In this document: positions 1-8,637 of the stretch, piece by piece
How the letters are laid out: the number at the start of each line of letters is the position of its first letter
How positions within the stretch are numbered: the first letter of the stretch is position 1
Source of the DNA: Acidimicrobiales bacterium
GTDB lineage: Bacteria > Actinomycetota > Acidimicrobiia > Acidimicrobiales > Poriferisodalaceae
NCBI GenBank assembly: GCA_030743005.1
Contig: JASLTG010000011.1
Coordinates: forward strand, 1 to 64,000
Direction: 5' to 3'
DNA: 64,000 nucleotides
Program-made: the position numbers and the translations under genes
The notes under the pieces: model-generated
What the model saw: only the letters and a program-made list of their open reading frames with translations
Told to the model about the DNA's origin: nothing
Databases searched by the model: none

Positions 1-1020
1 TTGGGTTCGAAGGAGCTTTGGCGTTCCGCCCAAGTCGTTGCGAACGGATCCATCTACTTGTTCATCGGTCACGATGTACCGGCAGATTTGCTGAGCGTGG
101 TCCGAGAGATCTTCGTAAAGATAGCGAGGCATAGAGCGCACCATTGGTTCATGAAACCATGGGGCGTAATATTCGATGTTCGGTATCGCTCGGAGTTCAT
201 TAGAGAGGTTGGGTGTTCCCCCATGCCACGCTCTCGGATCGCGTATGAGGACGCTGCCAGCAGGCGCGGGGCATACAGTGCTGTGCTTCATCCATGTTGG
301 CTCGTCGTCCAAATCGGGGATTGGTTCTCGTGAGTTCTGAGTTCCAGGTATTTGCCGGGTTGGCCCGTTGACGGCGTCGAAGTCCGTCATCAAAAAGTTG
401 CAGCAGATGTAAGGACATGGCAGATCTCTCAAGGTCATCAATCCGCGCGGGTCCCAAAAAGAACCTGAAAATTTTGACCCATCACTGTCTGCAGCGGCGG
501 CGTGGTCAGCTTTCTCGCGTCGATCCGCTACGTCACTGTGAAGTGGCTGGTATTCGAGTGCACCTGGCAGACAAAAATCGCCGCCGCCGCCGCGACATAT
601 GTAGTCGGGCGATTCGAAGATTGCTTCAAGGAGTGGTGTGACTGTAGGAAGGTCGATCAGCATCGCCCACTCAGGTTGGTGAACTTGATGACCGCTGGTA
701 CTAGCGGATCCGAAGCTGTACCTGTGAGATCCTCGGTTGCCTTTGCGGGCGGTGTCCAGGTCCATGATTTCGGAGACTACGCGAGCGCATCCGTTTCTGA
801 TGGTCGCTAGTTGTTCCTCGGTTAACGCATCTCGTACGACAACAAACCCATCTCTATAAAAGATTCTCTTCGCATCGTCAATCCGGTCAGGGCTCACAAT
901 TTCAAGCCCTTTAATGCCGTTGTGTTCTGTTAGGTATTCGCGCTGTTTCTGCAACTCCGGTGAGGCAGGGTCATGGCCGGACCATCCGTAGCGAGTCCCC
1001 AGGGTCACTGCCTCATTCAC
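1..1020 (-). CDS. Phytanoyl-CoA dioxygenase (PhyH) family protein, 3' end cut by window
   Basis: The reverse-strand frame stays open from the left edge to about 1020, giving 340 codons without a stop. The product is a non-haem Fe(II)/2-oxoglutarate dioxygenase of the PhyH type. The iron triad is visible as His161 and Asp163 (LHSD) and His266 in RAWHGGTPN, with Arg277 placed to bind 2-oxoglutarate. I chose the GTG at 1018-1020, which overlaps the stop of the upstream MetE-like gene by 8 bp; an internal GTG at 1006-1008 is the alternative. PhyH enzymes hydroxylate many small molecules, so the substrate is open. It is the last visible member of a leftward operon with a methyltransferase and a desaturase. 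The C-terminus lies outside the window. Confidence 0.88.
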   Translation of the reverse strand, partial: MNEAVTLGTRYGWSGHDPASPELQKQREYLTEHNGIKGLEIVSPDRIDDAKRIFYRDGFVVVRDALTEEQLATIRNGCARVVSEIMDLDTARKGNRGSHRYSFGSASTSGHQVHQPEWAMLIDLPTVTPLLEAIFESPDYICRGGGGDFCLPGALEYQPLHSDVADRREKADHAAAADSDGSKFSGSFWDPRGLMTLRDLPCPYICCNFLMTDFDAVNGPTRQIPGTQNSREPIPDLDDEPTWMKHSTVCPAPAGSVLIRDPRAWHGGTPNLSNELRAIPNIEYYAPWFHEPMVRSMPRYLYEDLSDHAQQICRYIVTDEQVDGSVRNDLGGTPKLLRTQ

Positions 1021-2014
1021 CCTGGGCTGCTTTCACTAGGTTTCTTAGTAAACGGATCGCTTCATCGTGGGGAACCCGGCCGCATCCGCAGGATGTGGAT
1101 AGGAGTAGCCGTTCTTCGTTAACGATTGTGAGTAGTAATTCGATCCGTTCGGCCAACACTGGAACGGGCTCAGGTTGCTGCTTCACGTCGGCGATACCCG
1201 CGATGATTTCGATTGAGTCTGGAATCTCGGAGAGCAGATGTCGATCAGCCCACTGGCCAGGGTGACTGCATTCAATATGGACCCGATCGACGAATCCATC
1301 CAGCATTTGGAAGAGCGGCATTAGTGGCGACAGATTTTGCATCTCGGTTCCAGGGCGTCTCGAAATGTCTCCCAGGCAGAAGTGAATGGTGCGAGTGACA
1401 TCAGAGACGTCAGTAAACGGAGCGACCAACGTCTCAAAAAGATCGGCCGCTTCAGATGTCCCATTTACTAGCGAAGTGGCTTCGGCTGGAGCATCGAGTT
1501 GAATTTCAAGAGCTCCTGCGTCGGCCATGTCCTCGACTTCGTCTTTGACAATTTGTATGTAGTTGGGGAGTTGTTCTTTTAGCCTCGGATCATTTTCCAT
1601 GCCGAGAGTCATTGTTAGGGGGCTCGGGACCGCTGCCTTGTCAAGCCCAGCTTCAATTTCGTGCTCTCTGCGATATCCCAAAGCGTGACCAGTCCCTTTG
1701 GGGGCGGAGATGTCACTGACAATCCGGTAGCGACCGATCCCTTCGTAACCCTTCGAGGTGTCGCGTCGCTGAATGGTCTCGAGGCCCTCCAGTCGGGGAG
1801 GCACGTGGTGCACGAAATCAGGCCCCCAAACCTCTCCACCCATGATTTGGTCGACACCACAAGCGAGCATTTCATCCATTGAAATTCGCGCCGCTTGTGT
1901 CAGGAGAGGAACTGCATCGGTATCACTGGTTTCGCCTGTGTAGTAACGCTTCAGGTGGGGTCGCAAACCAAAAGGAATCGGCCAAGAACCGACACATGTG
2001 GTTCGGAGCGTCAT
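1013..2014 (-). CDS. MetE-core (cobalamin-independent methionine synthase-like) methyltransferase
   Basis: A 333-residue protein resembling only the C-terminal catalytic barrel of MetE; full-length MetE is about 750 residues. The zinc site is recognisable: His211 and Cys213 in IHFCLGD, Glu248 in HIECSHPG and Cys309 in STSCGCG. Proteins with only this core transfer methyl groups to thiols using various donors, so it need not be the housekeeping methionine synthase. Its ATG overlaps the desaturase stop by 4 bp and its own stop overlaps the PhyH gene, which implies coupled translation. The role is inferred from the fold only; the methyl donor and acceptor are unknown. Confidence 0.85.
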   Translation of the reverse strand: MTLRTTCVGSWPIPFGLRPHLKRYYTGETSDTDAVPLLTQAARISMDEMLACGVDQIMGGEVWGPDFVHHVPPRLEGLETIQRRDTSKGYEGIGRYRIVSDISAPKGTGHALGYRREHEIEAGLDKAAVPSPLTMTLGMENDPRLKEQLPNYIQIVKDEVEDMADAGALEIQLDAPAEATSLVNGTSEAADLFETLVAPFTDVSDVTRTIHFCLGDISRRPGTEMQNLSPLMPLFQMLDGFVDRVHIECSHPGQWADRHLLSEIPDSIEIIAGIADVKQQPEPVPVLAERIELLLTIVNEERLLLSTSCGCGRVPHDEAIRLLRNLVKAAQGE

Positions 2015-2997
2015 GTGTTGACCTTAGCTGCGAGCGTCCGCCAAAGTGCCCGGTAATTGGACCAGGTGTTTTCCTCGGTGATGTATCCATCCTGTTCAAG
2101 TAAACGAGTCAACCGAGGCAGATTCCGAAATGGAACACCACTGTCTACGTGATGAGCAAGATGGTGCCCCACTGCTAAAGGGACAAGGAAAATTCGAGCA
2201 ATGATCCCTTGTCGGACGTGATGTGTTGTTTGTCGCCGATCAGATGAACGAGTCATCCCACCATGCTCCGCTATAGCTCTTAGCCGGTTCACGACCTGGT
2301 AGACGGTCATAAATGGCAGCAGCCATAAATAGAAATAGGCGAGCGGGTTGCCGGCAGTGACGAAAAGCATGAATATGGCAAGTTGTCCCATATAGAAACG
2401 AACACTGTTGACCCAAAAGCGTTTCTTGAAGAGACCGGTCAATCGGGGACGCAAAATTCGGTAGCCAGAAACCCCCGTTGCGTCTCGTCGAAGTTTCCTG
2501 CGCATCGAGAGTGCAGTGATCGGATAAAGGGCGTATAGCAAGAAATCCGGTTCTTTGGGGCCGAACTCATCGCGGTGATGATTGGTGTGGGCTCGACGAT
2601 AAGCGTGGGTGCCGGTGCCGAAGGAAAGCCAACCAAAAATTGTGATCCCCACCGTGTCGTTGACTTTTCGATTTGTGAACAGGAGACGGTGCGCACCTTC
2701 GTGATGAAGGATGAACATTCGATTTTGAACGAACCCCATGAGGCAGATAGCACCAAGTGTTGAAAGCCAGTGATCAAGCCACAAAGCGGCAGCAACAAGA
2801 AGAACAGGCATCGCGATCGAGGAAACACATGTCCACGCGTTTCGGAGGTTGTGAATGGTTCGCAGCTCTGAACGCAAATGGGACGTCGGTCTTCCATCTG
2901 CACGAAAATTATCGGTCGCGGTGAAAGGTGACTGTTGAGCAACCATTCCACCGGTCATCGAATTGACAAGTTCGTCGTGGTTTTGGCTAGTAGCCAT
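2011..2997 (-). CDS. Membrane fatty-acid desaturase family protein
   Basis: A 328-residue membrane di-iron desaturase. The three histidine boxes are present: HxxxH at 99-103, HxxHH at 137-141 (AHTNHH) and HxxHH at 279-283 (GHHLAHH), with hydrophobic segments near 60-90 and 200-235. The open frame extends to 3168, but that extension would overlap the divergent HAD gene and reads as non-conserved, so I place the start at the ATG 2995-2997. The upstream Shine-Dalgarno site is weak. It is the first gene of an operon with the MetE-core and PhyH genes. The family covers acyl-lipid desaturases and small-molecule hydroxylases, and the substrate cannot be told from sequence. Confidence 0.85.
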   Translation of the reverse strand: MATSQNHDELVNSMTGGMVAQQSPFTATDNFRADGRPTSHLRSELRTIHNLRNAWTCVSSIAMPVLLVAAALWLDHWLSTLGAICLMGFVQNRMFILHHEGAHRLLFTNRKVNDTVGITIFGWLSFGTGTHAYRRAHTNHHRDEFGPKEPDFLLYALYPITALSMRRKLRRDATGVSGYRILRPRLTGLFKKRFWVNSVRFYMGQLAIFMLFVTAGNPLAYFYLWLLPFMTVYQVVNRLRAIAEHGGMTRSSDRRQTTHHVRQGIIARIFLVPLAVGHHLAHHVDSGVPFRNLPRLTRLLEQDGYITEENTWSNYRALWRTLAAKVNT

Positions 2998-3049
2998 GTA
3001 GACACGGTACTGCTTTCCCAGTTTCGATTTGCTATTCCACCCCGAATAG

Positions 3050-3673
3050 ATGCAAGGCTGTCTGATTGTGCAACGAATCATCGCATTAGATATGGAAGGG
3101 GTTGTTACACCCGAAATTTGGATAGCTGTAGCGACCCATACAGGACTACCTGAACTGCGGCTCACCACACGAGACGAACCTGATTACCAAAAGCTTATGG
3201 AGCATCGGATATCGATTCTCTCAGCGAATGGGATCGGGTTAGCTCTCATTCGTGAGGTCATTTCGACTCTCAAGCCGTTAGAAGGCGCTAAAGATTTCCT
3301 TGACCAGTTGCGACGTGACTATCAGGTCATCATTTTGTCTGACACATTCGAACAGTTTGCCGGTCACCTGATGAAAGAGCTTGGCTATCCACATTTGCTG
3401 TGTCACGACTTGACCTTGGAAATGGACAGAGTCGTTGAATTTGTCGCGCGAACCGATGATGCGAAACGAAAAGCTGTTGAGAGCTACCAAGGGTTGGGGT
3501 ACCACGTGACGGCAGTCGGTGATTCCCACAACGACTTAGGGATGCTTCAGCAGGCCGATGCCGGTTGTTTGTTTAGGGCCGCGGAGGGTCTTCCAGAGAA
3601 ATATCCCATGTTGCCGTGCCTCGAGGCGTACGATGAACTTAGGAATTGGATTGATACCGCTAAGAAGACATAG
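3050..3673 (+). CDS. thrH: HAD-family phosphatase, ThrH-like
   Basis: A 207-residue HAD hydrolase close in sequence to Pseudomonas ThrH, which has phosphoserine phosphatase and phosphoserine:homoserine phosphotransferase activity. Visible motifs are the nucleophile motif DMEGV (Asp14, with Glu16 as ThrH has it), the serine motif ILSDT near residue 97, and the metal motif GDSHND at 157-162. The stretch TRDEPDY and the segment LKPLEGA are also typical of ThrH. A GTG at 3068 would give a start closer to the family norm. The gene is divergent from the desaturase, with 52 bp between starts. Phosphoserine turnover is likely but not proven by context. Confidence 0.82.
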   Translation: MQGCLIVQRIIALDMEGVVTPEIWIAVATHTGLPELRLTTRDEPDYQKLMEHRISILSANGIGLALIREVISTLKPLEGAKDFLDQLRRDYQVIILSDTFEQFAGHLMKELGYPHLLCHDLTLEMDRVVEFVARTDDAKRKAVESYQGLGYHVTAVGDSHNDLGMLQQADAGCLFRAAEGLPEKYPMLPCLEAYDELRNWIDTAKKT

Positions 3674-3689
3674 GGCCGGGGGATGAATC

Positions 3690-4211
3690 ATGGTTGCACC
3701 AGCGAAACTTGCACATTTCGTCTTACGCACCAGTGACATCAACCGGTTGGCTAACTGGTACTGCACGGTGTTGGAAGCGAAGGTTGTCCACGAAAATAAG
3801 ATGATCTCCTTTGCCACCTTCGACGATGAGCATCACCGCATAGCTTTCCTTGATCGAGGCTTTGAGAAGAACCCTGACCCCGAAAGCAACGGTGTTGATC
3901 ATGTTGCCTTCACCTATGAGTCGTTGGGCGATCTCTTGTCCACTTATGTTCGGCTACGAGAAGAAGGAATACTTCCTGAGCGGACAATCAATCACGGCAT
4001 GACTACTTCGATGTACTACAAAGATCCCGACGGCAATCGCATTGAACTGCAGGTGGAGAATTTCGACGACCCGGAGGAGGGTTTGGCCTTTATGAATGGG
4101 CCGATCTTTGAGAAGAACCCAATTGGAGTCCTTTTCGACGCCGACCAACTAGTAGAACGTTTCGAGGCTGGAGTTCCTGTAGCAGAACTGGTGCTCCAAG
4201 GAGAAAGCTAG
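3690..4211 (+). CDS. VOC (glyoxalase/extradiol dioxygenase-like) protein
   Basis: A 173-residue vicinal-oxygen-chelate protein. The three expected metal ligands are visible: His9 (LAHF), His71 (VDHVAF) and Glu119 (NRIELQV), the spacing seen in type I extradiol dioxygenase domains and glyoxalases. The length fits one pair of beta-alpha-beta-beta-beta modules plus a C-terminal helix. It starts 16 bp after the ThrH-like gene and is probably cotranscribed with it. The substrate is unknown; single-domain biphenyl-diol dioxygenase-like members look most similar. Confidence 0.8.
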   Translation: MVAPAKLAHFVLRTSDINRLANWYCTVLEAKVVHENKMISFATFDDEHHRIAFLDRGFEKNPDPESNGVDHVAFTYESLGDLLSTYVRLREEGILPERTINHGMTTSMYYKDPDGNRIELQVENFDDPEEGLAFMNGPIFEKNPIGVLFDADQLVERFEAGVPVAELVLQGES

Positions 4212-4229
4212 CTACCTCCAAACGCCGCT

Positions 4230-5300
4230 TTAGGGCTTCTTGCTTATGAAATAGTTATTTCCACGGTCGTCACGAATACCTTCGATTTTTATGTCCGTGA
4301 ATCCAGTTTCTGTCAAATACTCTGTGGCCAGCTGGTGTCCCCATGCAGTACCCAAGCCATCGCCTCCGTACGCAAGCGACACCGTCATGCAATGCATCGT
4401 TGAGATCGTGTACATAAACGGGGCCATCGGATCCTGCATGTTTTCCTCTAGGACACTTGAGGCCTTGGGCTCTACGCAGAGGTAGGTCCCACCTGGGTGA
4501 AGCATGGCGAAAATTCCGGCTAGGGCGTCCTTTGGTCGAGCCTGGTCGTGGATGGCGTCGAATGTTGTCACCAGATCGAATCTTTGGGGTTGGTTCAACT
4601 CGGCTGCATCTGCGATTTCATATGAAACGTTGTCTAGGTCCTGGGCCAATTTTGATGCATGGGCTATGCCATCTTGAGACATATCGAAACCAACGAATCG
4701 GCTATTTGGAAACTCTTTGCCCAACAAGTAACTCGCCAAACCGCTTCCGCAACCGACGTCGGCCACGTCGATACCTGCGGTGAGAGCATCGCTCATGTCC
4801 AATAGTGGTACGACTTGATTTACTAGACCGCTTCGAAAACGTCGTTCGCTTGTCTCGGACATAAGTGCCTGGAAACGGGGGAACTTGTCATAGGGAAGAC
4901 CTCCCCCTTCTCGAAAGACATGAACGAGGTCCTCCTCAACTTCCCCGAGGAGCGCTATTTGTTGCATTGGAACAGTGAGATTCAGTGGTCCAGCCTTCCG
5001 CGTCAGGAGTCCGGAGTGTTCTGCTGGGAGTTGGAACGTTTCGCTTTCTGGGTCGTAGTCGATGATTCCTCCGCAGGCCATGGCGTAGAGCCACTCTCGG
5101 ACATAGCGCTCGTCAAGATCAGCTTTCGAGGCAATTTGAGTCGAAGTGGATGGTTCGTCCCCGTCCATGGAGTCAAAAAGGCCAGTCTTATGGCCGATGC
5201 TCATCATTAGTGACAACGCACCGTCGTTGAGGATGCCGAGCATTTTGGTGGTGAAAGCTCGTGCTCGGTCTTTGTCAAAGGATGCGTCGGTTTTGGTCAT
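4230..5300 (-). CDS. Class I SAM-dependent methyltransferase with winged-helix N-terminus
   Basis: A 356-residue protein with an N-terminal winged-helix dimerisation domain (about 20-100) followed by a Rossmann methyltransferase domain. SAM-binding motif I is VADVGCGSG at 179-187, followed by FVGFDMS (motif II) and DLVTTFDAIHD (motif IV region). The architecture matches actinobacterial Rv2258c-like methyltransferases, which act on small molecules rather than nucleic acids. It is convergent with the VOC gene (18 bp apart) and transcribed away from the MFS gene in the same direction. The substrate is unknown. Confidence 0.85.
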   Translation of the reverse strand: MTKTDASFDKDRARAFTTKMLGILNDGALSLMMSIGHKTGLFDSMDGDEPSTSTQIASKADLDERYVREWLYAMACGGIIDYDPESETFQLPAEHSGLLTRKAGPLNLTVPMQQIALLGEVEEDLVHVFREGGGLPYDKFPRFQALMSETSERRFRSGLVNQVVPLLDMSDALTAGIDVADVGCGSGLASYLLGKEFPNSRFVGFDMSQDGIAHASKLAQDLDNVSYEIADAAELNQPQRFDLVTTFDAIHDQARPKDALAGIFAMLHPGGTYLCVEPKASSVLEENMQDPMAPFMYTISTMHCMTVSLAYGGDGLGTAWGHQLATEYLTETGFTDIKIEGIRDDRGNNYFISKKP

Positions 5301-5333
5301 GTCCTAATTATTTCACTCGCGAGAGGGAGCGTG

Positions 5334-6782
5334 CTACGCACTGTGGTTTCTTGGGTAGAGGAACCACATAAGTGGAGCAACAAGCAGCATCAAAAGGCCT
5401 AGAAGAAGCCACATGAGGTCATATCTCGCGATTTCATGTTGACCGTTCAATATCGTGATGGCCACTGCCACACCCATGCCTCCAACCGCGTACCGCAAAC
5501 TTTGGTGTATCCCGTTCGCTGTCGCTGTTGACTCGGGAGGAATGTCCCTCAATGCAGCGCTATTGAGTTGACTGGCCAATATTCCCATTCCGAACCCGAA
5601 CATCACAGAAGCCGGGAAAAACGCAAACCAAAATTCAACGTCCCTATCAAGGAACAGGTAGAGCCAGAAGAAGCCGGCGGTAGCCACGAGAGAAGCAAGG
5701 GTCATAATTCCCCGGAATCCGTGGCGGTCTGCCCAGCGGCCGCCTAAGACCGCTACGAAGGCGGAGAGTAGTGGCGATGGTGTGAAGGCCAAACCAACTT
5801 TTGTTTTGCTGTATTCCCAGACTTCGGTAAGGAAGAGAGGCCACAGGAACCAACTCGTGAACGCACCGACCATTGCCAAGCTCACGGCGATATTGGAGAT
5901 GCTAAATGACCTGATTCGAAATAGGCCTGGGTCAAAGAGCGGTTCGGGATGGTTCGAGGACCTAACAAGGAAGAGGGGCAGAAGAAGGATCGCGCCTACA
6001 AAGCAGCCGATGGTCGGCAGAGATCCCCATCCCCACGAGCGACCTTGAAGTGTGCCTAAAACCAGCAGGAACACCGAACCGCTGCCCATCAAGACACCAA
6101 GAAGGTCTAACGGGCTGTGAGCAGAACGTTCTGCTGTCTCTTTCAGGAAAAGTTTTGAACCGATCAGGCCAAACGCCACGATGGGAACGAGAACCAGATA
6201 AACCCAACGCCATGAGCTGACCTCGAGAACGAAGGCAGCGAAGCCAGGGGACAATCCCGATGCCATCATGCCTGCTGCAGCCCAAAGGCCGATGACGCTT
6301 GCCTGCTTTGCTTGAGGGAATTGAGGTAGCACCAGAGCAAGCGATGAAGGCACGGTCAAAGCACCGAACATGCCCTGCACGGCACGCGAGAGAACCAAAA
6401 TCAAAGGGGTAGGGGCCAGTCCAGCGGCCAGAGCGCCAACCAGAAGACCTAAGAGGCCGAAACGGAAGACAGACAGCCTTCCGTAGCGGTCGGCGAGACG
6501 TCCCCCAGCAAGCATCGTGGTGGCAAAGGCCAGTGAATAACCAGCAATAATCCAGCCAGTCATGCCGTTGCTAACCCCAGGGAATGACCTGACTATTTCA
6601 GGAAACGCGACATTGGATACCGTTACGTTGACTGTTCCGAGAACGAACGCTAACGATCCGGTTGCCAAAGCCAAGTAAGGGTGGCGAGAGGATTCAAAAC
6701 CATGATCAGTTGGTTCTTGAGAGGGAAGCACGGCGAACACTTCTGGCACGCGTTGGCTCGACTGGGATTGATCCACTGGCAT
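5334..6782 (-). CDS. MFS transporter, DHA2-like exporter
   Basis: About 482 residues of mostly hydrophobic sequence, predicted to form 12-14 membrane helices. MFS motif A is visible between helices 2 and 3 (GGRLADRYGR) and repeated as GGRWADRHGFRG in the second half. Helix 5 carries a motif C-like glycine/proline pattern. The frame is open to a GTG at 6800, but the ATG at 6780-6782 has a GAGG about 13 bp upstream and I prefer it. Members of this group export drugs or metabolites by proton antiport. It lies directly upstream of the methyltransferase, which hints at modification and export of the same compound; that is inference. Confidence 0.85.
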   Translation of the reverse strand: MPVDQSQSSQRVPEVFAVLPSQEPTDHGFESSRHPYLALATGSLAFVLGTVNVTVSNVAFPEIVRSFPGVSNGMTGWIIAGYSLAFATTMLAGGRLADRYGRLSVFRFGLLGLLVGALAAGLAPTPLILVLSRAVQGMFGALTVPSSLALVLPQFPQAKQASVIGLWAAAGMMASGLSPGFAAFVLEVSSWRWVYLVLVPIVAFGLIGSKLFLKETAERSAHSPLDLLGVLMGSGSVFLLVLGTLQGRSWGWGSLPTIGCFVGAILLLPLFLVRSSNHPEPLFDPGLFRIRSFSISNIAVSLAMVGAFTSWFLWPLFLTEVWEYSKTKVGLAFTPSPLLSAFVAVLGGRWADRHGFRGIMTLASLVATAGFFWLYLFLDRDVEFWFAFFPASVMFGFGMGILASQLNSAALRDIPPESTATANGIHQSLRYAVGGMGVAVAITILNGQHEIARYDLMWLLLGLLMLLVAPLMWFLYPRNHSA

Positions 6783-6835
6783 CAGAGTACGCTGCCTCAC
6801 ACTGGAAAGACATCGTCGACGTGAATGAGATACAT

Positions 6836-7591
6836 ATGGAATCTGAACTAGTTCGGACAGAAATACAAGGCCACATATCGATCATCAGTCTTCATCGAAA
6901 AGATAAGAGAAACGCGTTCGATATAGCCCTAACCAATGCTCTCAACGAAGCACTGGACATGTTTGAAGACGACCCTGATCAGTGGGTCGCAGTATTAACG
7001 GGTGGCTCCGACATGTTCTCCGCTGGAAGTGACCTCAAAGAAGGGAGCGGTAAGACTCATCGGGGTGGGGAATACGGGCTAATCCGCAGAGGACGTCTTA
7101 AACCGATTATTGCGGCTGCCGAAGGACTAGCCCTTGGCGGAGGCATGGAGATCCTGTTTTGTTGCGATTTGATAGTGGCTTCAACAGACCTGCGGCTGGG
7201 GTTACCCGAAGTAAAGCGAGGCGTACTGCCCACTAGTGGAGGTTTGTTTCGGGCACTTCGTTCCCTTCCAATGCACATAGCCAAGGAAGTGGTGTTAACA
7301 GGTGAAGAGCTCTCCGCTGAACGCGCCTTCCAATATGGTTTGATAAACCGGCTCGTTGAGCCGGGTCAAGCCCTTCCCGAAGCGATTCTTTTGGCGGGAC
7401 AAATTGCATCAAATTCGCCGACCGCTACACGAAACTCTTTGCAGGCAATGGAGCGAATACTTGCCAGTGGTGACGACCTGGGATGGGCCATGACGGACTT
7501 CGCGCGAGTCGAAGTGTTCGCGAGCGAGGATCGCAAAGAAGGTATTCGAGCTTTCTTTGAACGCCGACAACCTGAATGGACTGGACGATGA
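6836..7591 (+). CDS. Enoyl-CoA hydratase/isomerase family protein
   Basis: A 251-residue crotonase-fold protein. The N-terminal oxyanion-hole segment (FSAGSDLKEG) and the second one (GLALGGGMEI) are present, and the acid/base region reads LGLPEVKRGVLP with the catalytic-type Glu kept. The frame is open upstream to 6662, but that part overlaps the divergent MFS gene, so the ATG at 6836 is the better start. The gene overlaps the next one by 4 bp (ATGA), so the two are translationally coupled. It hydrates or isomerises an acyl-CoA; which one is not visible. Confidence 0.87.
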   Translation: MESELVRTEIQGHISIISLHRKDKRNAFDIALTNALNEALDMFEDDPDQWVAVLTGGSDMFSAGSDLKEGSGKTHRGGEYGLIRRGRLKPIIAAAEGLALGGGMEILFCCDLIVASTDLRLGLPEVKRGVLPTSGGLFRALRSLPMHIAKEVVLTGEELSAERAFQYGLINRLVEPGQALPEAILLAGQIASNSPTATRNSLQAMERILASGDDLGWAMTDFARVEVFASEDRKEGIRAFFERRQPEWTGR

Positions 7592-8157
7592 CGCGATTCA
7601 CGGTACCCAAAGAAGAAGAACTAAATGATGCTCAGCAAGCGCTACGGGACGCTGTCCTTGGCAGTAGAAAGGGCTTGGGGGCGGAGGTGTGGGGAAGAGG
7701 TCCTTTTGGTGTTTGGCAGAATGCCCCGAACGTCGGGCATGCAGCGCTTGATCTGGGTGCAGCTGTCCGATTCAATACGGAGCTAGCTGCCGATGTTCGA
7801 GAAGTGGCGATTTGCACGGTCGGAGCCCATTACAAGGCAAAGTTCGAGTTTGCAGCGCACAGGGCCATTGGTATCGCCGCCGGGTTGCACGCGGAGGCTT
7901 TGGACTGCTTGGCGGCAGGAACGGACCCCAAGTGGGCTGGGGAACTTGAATTAGTGCACCGCTACACGGCAACTCTTCTTGAAGATAAAAGAGTTTCGGC
8001 CGAACTGCATCAAGAACTCGTCAATTGTTTCGGGGAACACGGAGCCGTGGAACTTGTCACGACGATCGGCTATTACTGCCTGATTTCTTTGACCCTCAAT
8101 GCCTTTGAGGTGCCGCTGCCTAACGAAATGCAGGACCCATGGCCAAATGAGGCCTAG
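7588..8157 (+). CDS. Carboxymuconolactone decarboxylase/AhpD-like family protein
   Basis: About 189 residues, all helical in character, matching the CMD/AhpD-like fold. The core segment runs from about residue 35 (WQNAPNVGHAALDLG) through REVAICTVGAHYKAKFEFAAH. The redox CxxC of AhpD is absent: the equivalent position reads HYKAKFEFAAH, so a peroxidase function is unlikely. The ATG at 7588 forms an ATGA overlap with the hydratase stop, which fixes the start better than the ATG at 7576. Such proteins often accompany acyl-CoA and aromatic catabolism genes; the reaction is unknown. Confidence 0.78.
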   Translation: MTRFTVPKEEELNDAQQALRDAVLGSRKGLGAEVWGRGPFGVWQNAPNVGHAALDLGAAVRFNTELAADVREVAICTVGAHYKAKFEFAAHRAIGIAAGLHAEALDCLAAGTDPKWAGELELVHRYTATLLEDKRVSAELHQELVNCFGEHGAVELVTTIGYYCLISLTLNAFEVPLPNEMQDPWPNEA

Positions 8158-8175
8158 GCGCTATATGTTGTGCTC

Positions 8176-8619
8176 ATGACTTTTGATGGCGAATACGGTC
8201 CGAGTACTTGGGAATGGGTTGCGGAACAGGCTGAAGAGTATGAAAGCTCTAACGGCACAAGCGGAAATATGTTGCGAGACACGGGACTTCCGATCATCGT
8301 GATGACAACGATTGGGCATCGATCGGGGTTGGTACGCAAGGTGCCTTTGATGAAGGTCGAACATGAAGGCCAATATGCGATCGTTGCCTCCAAGGGAGGC
8401 GCAGAAAATCATCCAGGTTGGTACCACAATCTGATGGCCAACCCGACCGTGCTGATTCAAGACGGCCCAGAACCCTTCGAAACCACGGTGCGGTTGCTAA
8501 GTGGCTCCGAACGCGATGAATGGTGGGAGCGGTCGGTTGCAGCCTTTTCCCCCTACGCGGAATATAAAGAAAAGACCGACCGTGAAATTCCTTTATTCAT
8601 CACTGAAATCCCCGCATAG
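8176..8619 (+). CDS. DDN-family (deazaflavin F420-dependent) nitroreductase-like protein
   Basis: A 147-residue split-barrel protein with the family signature TTIGHRSGLVRKVPLM followed by GAENHPGWYHNLMANP, as in the F420-dependent nitroreductase Ddn and its many actinobacterial paralogues. The family uses reduced F420 to reduce quinones or nitro compounds. A GTG at 8170 is an alternative start two codons upstream, and neither has a clear Shine-Dalgarno site. It continues the rightward run of the hydratase and the AhpD-like gene. It is one of the better clues that the host makes F420. Confidence 0.86.
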   Translation: MTFDGEYGPSTWEWVAEQAEEYESSNGTSGNMLRDTGLPIIVMTTIGHRSGLVRKVPLMKVEHEGQYAIVASKGGAENHPGWYHNLMANPTVLIQDGPEPFETTVRLLSGSERDEWWERSVAAFSPYAEYKEKTDREIPLFITEIPA

Positions 8620-8637
8620 CGCTGAACTGAGGTTCTG

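Noticed and set aside
1-333. Open frame on the plus strand at the left edge
   Set aside because: It is antisense to the PhyH-type gene, whose iron-binding motifs are clear on the reverse strand.
2998-3168. N-terminal extension of the desaturase
   Set aside because: It would overlap the ThrH-like gene and has no desaturase similarity.
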